DNA of 6,724 nt from NCBI GenBank assembly GCA_946482375.1, contig CAMLRH010000142.1, positions 1-6,724 of the forward strand, read 5' to 3'. Each line of letters opens with the position of its first letter. The stretch's first letter is position 1. Made by a program: the position numbers and the translations under genes. Below the pieces are notes generated by a model. The model made no database searches. It was not told where the DNA came from and saw nothing but the letters and a program-made list of their open reading frames with translations. Source of the DNA: an uncultured Caulobacteraceae bacterium (GTDB lineage Bacteria; Pseudomonadota; Alphaproteobacteria; Caulobacterales; Caulobacteraceae). Shown here in pieces: positions 1 through 6,133 of the stretch.

Positions 1-554
1 CCAAACCTCGCATCGAGCGCGCCGCGCTGGAAGTCTTCGTGCGCGACGGCGTCGATGCCGCCACGACCAAGGCCATCGCCGCGCAGGCGGGCGTGTCCGA
101 GGGCGCGCTTTACCGCCACTGGAAGAGTAAGGACGAGCTGGCGACCTCCCTCTTCATGGCCGTCCACCGTCGTCTTTCAGACCTGATCCGCGAAGCCGCC
201 GCGTCGGCCGACGGCGTCAAGGCCAAGGCCGCCGCCATCGTCGCCGCCTATTGCCAGGTGGCGGACGAAGACTGGCTGCTGTTCGCCTTCCACCTGACCC
301 AGCTGCACCGCTTCATCCCCTACTATCAGGAGGACGGGCGCGACCCGGTCAGCGTGACCGAGAGCGTCGTCAAGCAGGCCATGATCAACATGGAGCTGCC
401 CCCAGCCGATCCGCGCCTGATCGCCGCCATGGCGATGGGGGTGATTACCCAGACCGCCGAAAACAAGGCCTATGGTCGGCTTGGAGAGGATTCGCTGTCG
501 GCCCATGCGCCAACCATGACCGCGGCCGTCCAGGCCGTGCTGTTCGCCCGCTAA
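1..554 (+). CDS. TetR/AcrR-family transcriptional regulator, 5'-truncated by window edge
   Basis: The reading frame is open from base 3 (AAA, Lys) to the TAA at 552-554, giving 183 visible residues. The GTG at position 39 is internal, because the frame upstream still encodes the first helix typical of the family (IERAALEVFVRDGVDAAT). The N-terminal helix-turn-helix is clear at visible residues 21-50, with AIAAQAGVSEGALYRHWKSK and the family's Y-R-H-W/F-x-S/N-K hallmark. The remaining ~130 residues form a variable helical ligand-binding and dimerisation domain with no recognisable ligand signature. Proteins of this family are usually repressors that leave their operator on binding a small molecule. 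The stop lies 9 bases before the acyltransferase start, so the two genes are probably co-transcribed, and control of lipid or membrane genes is plausible but inferred. Its promoter and operator are outside the window. Confidence 0.93.
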   Translation, partial: KPRIERAALEVFVRDGVDAATTKAIAAQAGVSEGALYRHWKSKDELATSLFMAVHRRLSDLIREAAASADGVKAKAAAIVAAYCQVADEDWLLFAFHLTQLHRFIPYYQEDGRDPVSVTESVVKQAMINMELPPADPRLIAAMAMGVITQTAENKAYGRLGEDSLSAHAPTMTAAVQAVLFAR

Positions 555-558
555 AGGA
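553..558 (+). promoter_or_regulatory. Ribosome binding site for the acyltransferase gene
   Basis: AAAGGA lies 5 bases before the ATG at 564 and overlaps the TAA stop of the upstream regulator gene. Ribosomes ending the regulator gene could re-initiate here, and the site supports the ATG at 564 as the start. Confidence 0.6.
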
Positions 559-563
559 CACCT

Positions 564-1343
564 ATGCGCAACTACCTGTTCGCCGCCGCCTACTGGACGC
601 TGTCGGTCTTCTACGTGCTCGCGGCCACCGTGCTGGCGATCCTGCCCGGCCGAAAGCCGGTCATCTGGGCCGTCCGTCGCTACTCCCGCCGGATGCTGCA
701 GGCCATGCGCTACCTCGCCGGCATCAAGGTCGAGCTGAAGGGCCAGGAGCGCCTGCCCGACGGCGCCTTCATCATCGCCGCCAAGCACCACAGCTGGGGC
801 GACGGTTTCGTCATGTTCGCCAACGTCGACAACCTGTCGTTCGTCACCGGCGACCACCTCGAGCGCTTCCCGTTGCTCGGCGGCCTGCTGCGTAAGCTCG
901 GCGCCATCGTCGTCGACAACTGCGGCGGCCCCGAAGCCCGCAAGGCGCTGTCGGAAAGCGCGGCGGCCGCGCACGCCGAGGGCAAGCGCATCCTGATCTA
1001 TCCGGAAGGCCACCTCGCCAAGCCGGGCGAGCGTTTCCGCTACCGCTCGGGCGTCTGGCACATGTCGGAGGATTTCGGCCTGCCGGTCGTGCCGGTCGCC
1101 ACCAACCTCGGCTGCTTCTGGGAGCAGGTGTCGTTCAAGAAGACGCCCGGCACGGCGACGATCGAGTTCCTCGACCCGATCCCCACGGGCCTCGGCAAGG
1201 CCGAGTTCCTCGCCCGCCTGGAAGCCGTCATCGAAGGGCGCTCGCAGGAACTGATCGCCCAGGCGCGCGGCGAGCCAGTCACGCCGTCGGTGCTGGTCCC
1301 CTTCCCCGGCGAGGAAGAGCGCAAGAAGGAAGCGGCGGCTTAG
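564..1343 (+). CDS. 1-acyl-sn-glycerol-3-phosphate acyltransferase (PlsC/LPLAT family)
   Basis: A 259-residue member of the lysophospholipid acyltransferase family, which transfers an acyl chain to lysophosphatidic acid or a related acceptor at the inner membrane. Visible motifs are: a hydrophobic N-terminal segment at ~4-27, probably a membrane anchor; the catalytic HX4D motif at H75-D80 (HHSWGD); the GAIVVDN block at 113-119; the acceptor-phosphate-binding YPEG motif at 146-149, equivalent to the FPEGT of other members; and the VVPVATN block at 175-181. The C-terminus is short, charged and Lys/Glu-rich. Length is normal for the family. The ATG start is supported by AAAGGA 5 bases upstream. 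The TAG stop abuts a repeat pair that separates it from the convergent sufA gene. The exact acyl acceptor cannot be told from sequence, so PlsC itself is not claimed; an ornithine-lipid or other paralogue is possible. Confidence 0.92.
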   Translation: MRNYLFAAAYWTLSVFYVLAATVLAILPGRKPVIWAVRRYSRRMLQAMRYLAGIKVELKGQERLPDGAFIIAAKHHSWGDGFVMFANVDNLSFVTGDHLERFPLLGGLLRKLGAIVVDNCGGPEARKALSESAAAAHAEGKRILIYPEGHLAKPGERFRYRSGVWHMSEDFGLPVVPVATNLGCFWEQVSFKKTPGTATIEFLDPIPTGLGKAEFLARLEAVIEGRSQELIAQARGEPVTPSVLVPFPGEEERKKEAAA

Positions 1344-1441
1344 TGCGTGGTTCGACACGCGGCGTTGCCGCTGCTCACCATGACGAACTCAAAAGCTAGT
1401 CATCCTGAGCAGCCCGCGCAGCGGGCGTGTCGAAGGACGCA
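1344..1441. repeat. REPIN-like pair of inverted palindromic repeats between convergent genes
   Basis: Two ~43-45-base copies of one repeat face each other: 1344-1384 reads on the - strand and 1399-1441 on the + strand. Arms pairing between copies are 1344-1348 with 1437-1441, 1351-1359 with 1426-1434, 1370-1377 with 1406-1413, and 1380-1384 with 1399-1403. The positions that fail to pair between copies (GG 1349-1350 against GG 1435-1436; CC 1378-1379 against CC 1404-1405) instead pair within each copy. Each copy also has its own inner hairpin: 1359-1363 with 1367-1371, and 1412-1417 with 1421-1426. The element starts directly after the plsC-type stop codon and overlaps the end of sufA. The wording (CCTGAGC...GTCGAAGG) resembles a repeat seen widely in bacterial genomes. 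Neither strand shows a hairpin followed directly by a T-run, so an intrinsic terminator is not claimed. Confidence 0.85.
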
Positions 1442-1806
1442 GGAACGATCGTCACACTCTCCCCGCACCCGCAGGCATCCGTCTCGTTGGGATTGCGGAA
1501 GACGAACTTGGCGGCCAGCCGCGTCGTCTCGTAGTCGATCTCGGTGCCGATCAGGAACAGCACCGCCTTCGGGTCGATCAGGATGGTGACGTCCTTGTCC
1601 TCGACCACCTCGTCGAGCGGGTTGGCGGCCTCGGCGTACTCCAGCAGGTACTCCTGACCCGCGCAGCCGCCGTTCTTCACGCCGACGCGCAGACCCATGT
1701 ACTGGCCGTCGGCGCGGGCCATGATCTCCTTCACGCGCTCGGCGGCGCGGTCGGTGAGGGTCACGACCTTCGGACGGGGACGGCGGGGGCGAAGCGCGGT
1801 TTCCAT
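1396..1806 (-). CDS. sufA: A-type iron-sulfur assembly/carrier protein SufA (HesB/IscA family)
   Basis: A 136-residue A-type Fe-S carrier, which accepts clusters from the scaffold and passes them to client proteins in the cytoplasm. The three family cysteines are present: C48 in NGGCAGQEY, and C112 and C114 in ACGCGES. The N-terminus has a short basic stretch (RPRRPRPK, residues 6-13) before the conserved TLTDRAAERV start of the fold. The ATG at 1806-1804 overlaps the sufT TGA by one base (TGATG), so translation is probably coupled. This is the last gene of the suf operon. Family members normally end shortly after the CGCG motif; here about 14 extra residues (ASFDTPAARAAQDD) are encoded by one arm of the adjacent dispersed repeat, and the TAG stop falls in the loop between the two repeat copies. 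ErpA or IscA are alternative names, but the operon context favours SufA. Confidence 0.93.
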   Translation of the reverse strand: METALRPRRPRPKVVTLTDRAAERVKEIMARADGQYMGLRVGVKNGGCAGQEYLLEYAEAANPLDEVVEDKDVTILIDPKAVLFLIGTEIDYETTRLAAKFVFRNPNETDACGCGESVTIVPASFDTPAARAAQDD

Positions 1807-2153
1807 CAGAACATGTTCAGTTGCAGCTTGGCCTCGTCGCTCATGCGCGAGGGGTCCCAGGGCGGATCGAAGACCAGGTCGACCTTGACGTTGCGCACGC
1901 CGGGGACCTCGCGCACGGCGTCCTCGACCCAGCCCGGCATCTCGCCGGCCACCGGGCAGCCCGGCGCGGTCAGGGTCATGTCGATGGCGATGTCCTTATC
2001 GTCCGACACGTCGACCTTGTAGATGAGGCCGAGCTCATAGATGTCGACCGGGATTTCCGGGTCGTAGACCGTCTTCAGCTTCTCGATGAGCTGGTCGGTG
2101 ATCCGGTTCAGCTCTTCCTGGGAGAGCGCGGTCGTCTGTACGGCTTCGGTCAT
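1806..2153 (-). CDS. sufT: SufT-like Fe-S assembly protein (DUF59/MIP18 family)
   Basis: A 115-residue DUF59/MIP18-family protein of the type carried in SUF operons, thought to assist Fe-S protein maturation. The family signatures are DPEIPVDIYELGLIY at residues 31-45, TAPGCP with the conserved C66, and the FDPPWDP block near 95-101. The ATG at 2153 was chosen; it lies 4 bases after the sufS TGA. An in-frame TTG at 2165 would add four residues (MPEI) and overlap sufS, but a rare start codon is not needed. No strong Shine-Dalgarno sequence is visible, so translation probably depends on coupling to sufS. The 3' end overlaps sufA as TGATG. The family also includes PaaD-like proteins, but nothing around it suggests phenylacetate degradation. 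Confidence 0.92.
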   Translation of the reverse strand: MTEAVQTTALSQEELNRITDQLIEKLKTVYDPEIPVDIYELGLIYKVDVSDDKDIAIDMTLTAPGCPVAGEMPGWVEDAVREVPGVRNVKVDLVFDPPWDPSRMSDEAKLQLNMF

Positions 2154-2157
2154 GATC

Positions 2158-3375
2158 TCAGGCAAAGAAGGACTGGGTCTTGGTCAGCGCGTCCACGAAC
2201 GCGTCGGCCTCGGCCTCGGTGTTATATAGGGCGAAGGAAGCACGCGCGCTCGACGTCATGCCAAAGCGCGCCATCAAAGGTTCGGCGCAGTGGGTCCCGG
2301 CGCGGACGGCGACGCCGTAGCGGTCGAGGATCTGGGCGATGTCGTGGGCGTGGGCGCCCTCTACCTGGAAGGACAGGATCGCGGCCTTGTCCGACGCCTC
2401 GCCCAGCACGCGCAGCCAGTTGGCGCCGTTCAGGCCCTCGATCACCCGGCGATAGAGACCGTGCTCGTGGGCCAGGATGGCGTCGCGGTCGAACTGCTCC
2501 AGCCACTCAATGGCCGCGCCCAGCCCAATCACTTCCAGGATCGGCGGCGTGCCCGCCTCGAAGCGGTGCGGCGGGTCGGCGTAGGTGATGCGCTCCTCGG
2601 TCACCGCGCCGATCATCTCGCCGCCGCCCTGATACGGCGGCAGCAGCTGCAGCCGCTCGGCCTTGCCGTAGAGGATGCCGACGCCGGTGGGGCCATACAG
2701 CTTGTGGCCGGTGAAAACGTAGAAGTCGCAGTCGATCTCCCGCACATCGACGCGCGTATGGACCGCGCCCTGACAGCCGTCGATCAGCACCGCCGCGCCG
2801 GCCGCATGCGCCATCTCCGTGATCGCCTTCACCGGGTTGATGGTGCCGAGCACGTTCGAGACGTGAGTGACGGCGACCATCCGCGTCCGCTCGCCGATCA
2901 GGCTTTGCAGGTGTTCGACGTCGAGTGAGCCGTCGTCCAGCACCCGTGCGAACCGCAACACCACGCCCCGCCGCTCTCGCAGCAGGTGCCAGGGCACGAT
3001 GTTGGAGTGGTGCTCCATCTGCGTGAGCACGATCTCGTCGCCTTCCTTCAGCGTCAGGCCGAAGGAGGACGCGACCAGGTTGATCGCCTCGGTGCCGCCC
3101 TTGGTGAAAACGATCTCGTTCGTCGACGCGGCGTTCAGGAACCGCCGCACGCTCTCACGCGTCGCCTCGTAGGCCTCCGTCGTCTCGTTGGCGAGCGTGT
3201 GCAGGCCGCGATGGACGTTGGCGTAGGAGCCCTCCATCGCCCGCGTCATCGCCTCGACCACCGCCCGCGGCTTCTGCGCCGAGGCGGCGTTGTCGAGATA
3301 GACCAGCGGCTTGCCGTTCACCTGCCGCTGCAGGATCGGGAATTGCGCGCGGACGGCTTCGGCGTCGAAGCTCAT
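2158..3375 (-). CDS. sufS: Cysteine desulfurase SufS (group II, PLP-dependent)
   Basis: A 405-residue group II cysteine desulfurase, which takes sulfur from L-cysteine as a persulfide for cluster assembly. Active-site features are visible at positions almost identical to E. coli SufS: the PLP Schiff-base lysine K225 in FTGHKLYGPTG; the catalytic C363 in RAGTHCAEPLM; H122 in MEHHSNIVPW, which stacks on the PLP ring; D199 and Q202 in LIDGCQG; and R378 in SARASF. The ATG at 3375 was chosen because GGAG (minus-strand reading of 3384-3387) sits 8 bases upstream; an in-frame GTG at 3384 would add three residues but overlaps that site. The gene follows a 175-base gap after sufD, the only loose junction in the operon, and leads into sufT after 4 bases. 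Group II enzymes need a SufE or SufU partner; none is in this window. Confidence 0.96.
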   Translation of the reverse strand: MSFDAEAVRAQFPILQRQVNGKPLVYLDNAASAQKPRAVVEAMTRAMEGSYANVHRGLHTLANETTEAYEATRESVRRFLNAASTNEIVFTKGGTEAINLVASSFGLTLKEGDEIVLTQMEHHSNIVPWHLLRERRGVVLRFARVLDDGSLDVEHLQSLIGERTRMVAVTHVSNVLGTINPVKAITEMAHAAGAAVLIDGCQGAVHTRVDVREIDCDFYVFTGHKLYGPTGVGILYGKAERLQLLPPYQGGGEMIGAVTEERITYADPPHRFEAGTPPILEVIGLGAAIEWLEQFDRDAILAHEHGLYRRVIEGLNGANWLRVLGEASDKAAILSFQVEGAHAHDIAQILDRYGVAVRAGTHCAEPLMARFGMTSSARASFALYNTEAEADAFVDALTKTQSFFA

Positions 3376-3383
3376 GCTGCACA

Positions 3384-3390
3384 CTCCCTT
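3384..3390 (-). promoter_or_regulatory. sufS Shine-Dalgarno site overlapping a hairpin arm
   Basis: On the - strand this reads AAGGGAG, ending 8 bases before the sufS ATG. AAGGG belongs to the 3' arm of the palindromic repeat at 3386-3410, so the ribosome site comes from the repeat and would be partly buried in the mRNA hairpin. Confidence 0.6.
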
Positions 3391-3428
3391 CCCCCTCGAG
3401 GGGGGAAGGGCCGGGGATGGGGGTGAGT
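3385..3428 (+). repeat. Dispersed palindromic repeat, copy A (upstream of sufS)
   Basis: The arm CCCTTCCCCC (3386-3395) pairs with GGGGGAAGGG (3401-3410) around a TCGAG loop, followed by an asymmetric G-rich tail (CCGGGGATGGGGGTGAG, 3411-3427). The same arms and nearly the same tail occur in the copies at 5323-5369 and 5731-5777; the loop differs. A short outer pair, CTGCAC (3377-3382) with GTGCAG (3427-3432), encloses the copy. The + strand holds four G-runs with 2-base spacers (3400-3423), a G-quadruplex motif. Confidence 0.85.
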
Positions 3429-3460
3429 GCAGGGAGCCGACAGGCAGGCGTTGTTTGGCT

Positions 3461-3480
3461 CAGCGCCCAGCAGCGCCCAT
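3461..3480 (+). repeat. Tandem pair of 10-base repeats in the sufD-sufS gap
   Basis: CAGCGCCCAG (3461-3470) is followed directly by CAGCGCCCAT (3471-3480). It lies in the ~80 bases between the two palindromes of the sufD-sufS gap, where no gene and no convincing promoter is seen. Confidence 0.5.
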
Positions 3481-3500
3481 CGCCTGAACTCAGCGGCCAC

Positions 3501-3540
3501 ACCCTCCACCCTGCCCTCCTCCCCTCGAGGGAGGAGGGTT
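3501..3540 (-). repeat. Second palindromic repeat family, after sufD
   Basis: CCCTCCTCCC (3514-3523) pairs perfectly over 10 bp with GGGAGGAGGG (3529-3538) around a CTCGA loop, 12 bases past the sufD stop. Read on the - strand, the hairpin is followed by a G-rich tail (CAGGGTGGAGGGT), the same layout as the other family but with different arms. The - strand of 3502-3524 also fits a G-quadruplex motif. There is no T-run after the hairpin in the direction of suf transcription, so an efficient intrinsic terminator is unlikely. Confidence 0.75.
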
Positions 3541-3550
3541 CCAAAAACCA

Positions 3551-4567
3551 TCATCGTAGCCGCTCCTGAGCCCACGCGCGGGCCGCCTCGCGGGCGCCCT
3601 CGTGGCCGATACGGTCGATGACCTCGCCGATGAAGGCCTCGGTCAGCATCGCCCTCGCCTCTTCGTCGGGAATGCCCCGCTGGCGGGCATAGAAGATGGC
3701 GTCCTCGTCGAGCGCCCCGATGGTGTTGCCGTGCGCGCACTGCACATCGTCGGCGTAGATCAAGAGTTCCGGCTTGGCGTCGACCTCGGCCCGTTCGGAA
3801 AGGATCAGCGCGTGGTGACCCATGCGGGCGTCTGTGCGGTCGGCCCCTTCCGCGACAACAATACGCCCCTGGAACACACCTCGGCCCTGATCACGGACCA
3901 CGCCCTTCGTCAGCTGGGTCGTTGCGCCGTCAACGCCGCCGTGTTCGACGCTGGTGGTGATGTCTGCGTGCCGCTTGTCGGCGATGACGTAGGCCCCATC
4001 CATGCGGAGCGCCGCGCCATGGCCGGGATGGGCCACCCGCGTTTCGATCCGCTGCCGCTTGGCGCCCGTGGTCAGGACCGTCTGCTCGAAGATCGCACCC
4101 GCCGCGAGCAACACCCGCGCCGTGCTGACGCTGACGGCGTCGGGGTCATCGTCGGCAATGATGACGCGTTCCAGCCGCGCGCCTTCGCCCAGCCGGATGT
4201 CGAGTTCCGCGGACGCGACATACCCCCGCCCCTGCCCTTCGTAGCTTTCCAGCAGGGTCAGCGAGCGGCCTGGCTCAACCTCGATGGCGATGCGGGCGGC
4301 ATGGGCGCTCTCCTCCGACCGTGAAATGAAGCGCAGCGCCGTCGTCCGGTCGTCCCGCACATGCAGGCGATGGGGTCCTCGGCCGTTGACGACGAGAAGC
4401 GTCTCCACGGCCTCGAACGGCCCCGGATCAACGGCGCCTTCGTACGCGGGCGAGGCCGGCGGCAGCGTACGCACGAGCCCGCGCAGGTCCGTCCAGCGCC
4501 AGTCTTCGTCGCGCCTGGACGGCAGCTCGGCGACATCGCCGGTCAGTATGGCGGTGGCGAGGCTCAC
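3551..4567 (-). CDS. sufD: Fe-S cluster assembly scaffold subunit SufD
   Basis: A 338-residue SufD, the partner of SufB in the SufBC2D scaffold complex. Its N-terminal part carries the family's [15 protein letters not shown] block (residues 15-29), the middle is the beta-helix typical of SufB/SufD, and the C-terminal core is best conserved: [17 protein letters not shown] (273-289) followed by [11 protein letters not shown]279 in CAHG appears to match the E. coli SufD histidine (H360) implicated in cluster formation with SufB. It is shorter than E. coli SufD (~423 residues), mostly at the N-terminus. The start is GTG at 4567-4565, which overlaps the sufC TGA in a GTGA junction, so translation is probably coupled to sufC. 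The TGA at 3553-3551 is followed by the repeat-filled gap before sufS. Confidence 0.95.
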   Translation of the reverse strand: MSLATAILTGDVAELPSRRDEDWRWTDLRGLVRTLPPASPAYEGAVDPGPFEAVETLLVVNGRGPHRLHVRDDRTTALRFISRSEESAHAARIAIEVEPGRSLTLLESYEGQGRGYVASAELDIRLGEGARLERVIIADDDPDAVSVSTARVLLAAGAIFEQTVLTTGAKRQRIETRVAHPGHGAALRMDGAYVIADKRHADITTSVEHGGVDGATTQLTKGVVRDQGRGVFQGRIVVAEGADRTDARMGHHALILSERAEVDAKPELLIYADDVQCAHGNTIGALDEDAIFYARQRGIPDEEARAMLTEAFIGEVIDRIGHEGAREAARAWAQERLR

Positions 4568-5310
4568 GCCGCCCTCGCGTACTTGTCGTAGCCTTCGCGT
4601 TCCAGCTCGTGGGCAAGATCGGGGCCGCCGGAATGGACGATGCGGCCGCCGACCAGCACATGGACGCGGTCGGGGCGGATGTAGTCGAGCAGGCGCTGAT
4701 AATGGGTGATGACCAGCATCGCCCGGTCGGGACCGCGCATGGCGTTCACCCCGTCGGCGACGATGCGCAGGGCGTCGATGTCGAGGCCGCTGTCGGTCTC
4801 GTCGAGAATGGCGAAGCGCGGCGAAAGCATCGCCATTTGAAGGATTTCCATGCGCTTCTTCTCACCGCCGGAGAAACCGACATTGAGGGAGCGCTTGAGC
4901 ATGTCGAAGTCCATCTTCAGCGCGCCGGCCTTCTCGCGGGCCAGCTTCAGGAACTCCGGCGCCGTCACCTCCGGCTCGCCGCGCGCCTTGCGCTGGGCGT
5001 TCAGCGCCGTGCGCACGAAGGTGAGCGCGGGCACGCCGGGGATCTCCAGCGGGTACTGGAATGACAGGAAGACGCCCTTGGCCGCCCGCTCGTTGGGCTC
5101 CAGCGCCAGCAGGTCCTCGCCGTCCAGCGACGCCGACCCCTGCGTGACGTCGTACCCCTCGCGCCCGGTCAGCACGTACGACAGCGTCGACTTCCCCGCC
5201 CCGTTCGGCCCCATGATGGCGTGCACCTCGCCCGCCGGGACCTCCAGCGTGAGCCCTTTGAGGATTTCCGTGCCGCCGACTTCGGCGTGGAGGTTTTTTA
5301 TGCTCAGCAT
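4564..5310 (-). CDS. sufC: Fe-S cluster assembly ATPase SufC
   Basis: A 248-residue soluble ABC-type ATPase that drives conformational change in the SufBC2D scaffold. All nucleotide-binding motifs are present: Walker [10 protein letters not shown] (34-42), the Q-loop glutamine in [13 protein letters not shown] (81-93), the SufC-type signature SGGEKKR (147-153), Walker B FAILDE (166-171) followed by TDSGLD, and the switch histidine H203 in ITHYQR. There are no membrane segments, as expected. The ATG at 5310 was chosen; the stop of the upstream VOC-DUF559 frame overlaps it as TGATG. A TTG three bases upstream is possible but less likely. The nearest Shine-Dalgarno-like run (GGAG at 5330-5327) lies 16 bases away inside a palindromic repeat, so initiation probably relies on coupling. 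The stop overlaps the sufD GTG by four bases. Confidence 0.97.
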   Translation of the reverse strand: MLSIKNLHAEVGGTEILKGLTLEVPAGEVHAIMGPNGAGKSTLSYVLTGREGYDVTQGSASLDGEDLLALEPNERAAKGVFLSFQYPLEIPGVPALTFVRTALNAQRKARGEPEVTAPEFLKLAREKAGALKMDFDMLKRSLNVGFSGGEKKRMEILQMAMLSPRFAILDETDSGLDIDALRIVADGVNAMRGPDRAMLVITHYQRLLDYIRPDRVHVLVGGRIVHSGGPDLAHELEREGYDKYARAA

Positions 5311-5684
5311 CAACGGTACCGTGCTTCTCCCTTCCCCCTGGATGGGGGAAGGGTCGGGGATGGGGGTGGCGCCGCTTCCGCAGCAATGCGTTCGACGATT
5401 TCGGGGAGCCGGTCCCGCACATCCTTCTCGGGGAAGCGGATGACGCGATAACCTTGTGACTGAAGCCAGGCGGTTCGTTGCAGGTCCTGCGCCTTCCGGT
5501 CAGGAGCCTCGTGATAGTAGCCGTCGATTTCGACGACCAGCCGGGCCTCGTGCCGGACAAAGTCGACGATGTAGCTGCCGATCGGGGCCTGTCGGCGGAA
5601 GTTCATGTCCAGCCGCCGCAGCTGTTTCCAGAGCAGCGTCTCGGCCATTGTCATCTCCCGCCGCAGCCGTCGGGCGCGCGGCAC
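5310..5684 (-). CDS. DUF559 endonuclease-like domain, possible internal start
   Basis: This is the C-terminal part of the VOC fusion frame, listed separately because it may be translated on its own. A GTG at 5684 would give 124 residues beginning [19 protein letters not shown], close to where DUF559 proteins usually begin; only a weak AGG lies upstream, and an ATG at 5654 is another option. The domain has the expected order: [10 protein letters not shown] and LLWKQLR helices (3-23), [15 protein letters not shown] (28-42), [10 protein letters not shown] (49-58) and GYRVIRF (78-84). D41, E52 and D54 are candidate PD-(D/E)XK active-site residues and all are intact, so the nuclease fold is not visibly decayed. 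The last ~19 residues (from [15 protein letters not shown]) are repeat-encoded. DUF559 proteins are Vsr-like in fold; the biological target of most is unknown. Nothing around it suggests mismatch repair or a restriction system. Confidence 0.5.
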   Translation of the reverse strand: MPRARRLRREMTMAETLLWKQLRRLDMNFRRQAPIGSYIVDFVRHEARLVVEIDGYYHEAPDRKAQDLQRTAWLQSQGYRVIRFPEKDVRDRLPEIVERIAAEAAPPPSPTLPPSRGKGEARYR

Positions 5685-6133
5685 AGCGCCTGCACGATGT
5701 CGGGGTCTGGCGCTCGTTCCTGAAGCTCTTCCACCCCCATCCCCGACCCTTCCCCCATCCAGGGGGAAGGGAGAAGCGAGAGGTTTGAGAAATTCGAGGC
5801 GATTACCAAAGGGGTCGTAGATGAAGACGCGCTCGTAACCTTCGAGATCGGCGTCAGATTTCGTTTCATAGCCGGCGGCTTGGGCGCGTTCGCCGATGCC
5901 GCTCACGTCGTCGACGAGGAAGGCGACGTGCGCCTTGGTGTTGGCCCGGAACGGCTCCTCGACGCCGAGGTGGACCTTGATGGCGCCCGCCTCGAACCAG
6001 CAGCCGCCGCGCGTGGCCTGCACCCCAGTCTTCGGCACTTCCGTCAGGCCCAGCAGGTCGCGGTAGAACGGCCGCGCGGCGTCCTCTCCGCCCGGCGGAA
6101 TGGCGATCTGCACATGGTCGATGGCGCGCAGCA

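Larger units (their letters stand above)
5323..5777 (-). mobile_element. Putative DUF559 unit bounded by 47-base inverted repeats
   Basis: A 455-base segment with 47-base terminal inverted repeats that read as identical encloses the whole DUF559 domain and sits between the end of the VOC domain and the sufC start. The arrangement resembles a small transposon, or a REP-associated transposase flanked by REP sequences, but no transposase of a known family is present and no clear target-site duplication is seen at the outer edges. Mobility is inferred only from the layout and from the insertion-like position within an otherwise tightly packed operon. Confidence 0.45.

Noticed and set aside
177..1358. 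393-residue open frame on the - strand across the regulator and acyltransferase genes
   Set aside because: It is antisense to two clearly recognisable genes, has the Arg/Gly/Asp-rich composition typical of high-GC antisense frames, and matches no known family.
1344..1441. Bidirectional intrinsic terminator between plsC-type gene and sufA
   Set aside because: Stable hairpins exist, but neither strand has a T-run directly after a stem. The short TTTT on the - strand lies well away from the hairpin base.
1821..2588. 255-residue open frame on the + strand over sufT and the sufS 3' end
   Set aside because: It is an antisense shadow of conserved suf genes with low-complexity Arg-rich sequence and no motif.
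3385..3540. CRISPR array
   Set aside because: The palindromic repeats here are few, belong to two families, and are not regularly spaced with unique spacers; no cas gene is present.
3376..3550. Internal promoter for sufS-sufT-sufA
   Set aside because: No convincing -35/-10 pair was seen on the - strand in the gap; start-site mapping would be needed to claim one.
3155..3740. Small - strand frames crossing the sufD-sufS gap (e.g. 3155-3544 and 3372-3740)
   Set aside because: They run through palindromic repeats and overlap sufS or sufD in another frame; the apparent proteins are translations of repeat sequence.
3602..4324. 240-residue open frame on the + strand over sufD
   Set aside because: It is the antisense of the conserved SufD core and shows no recognisable domain.
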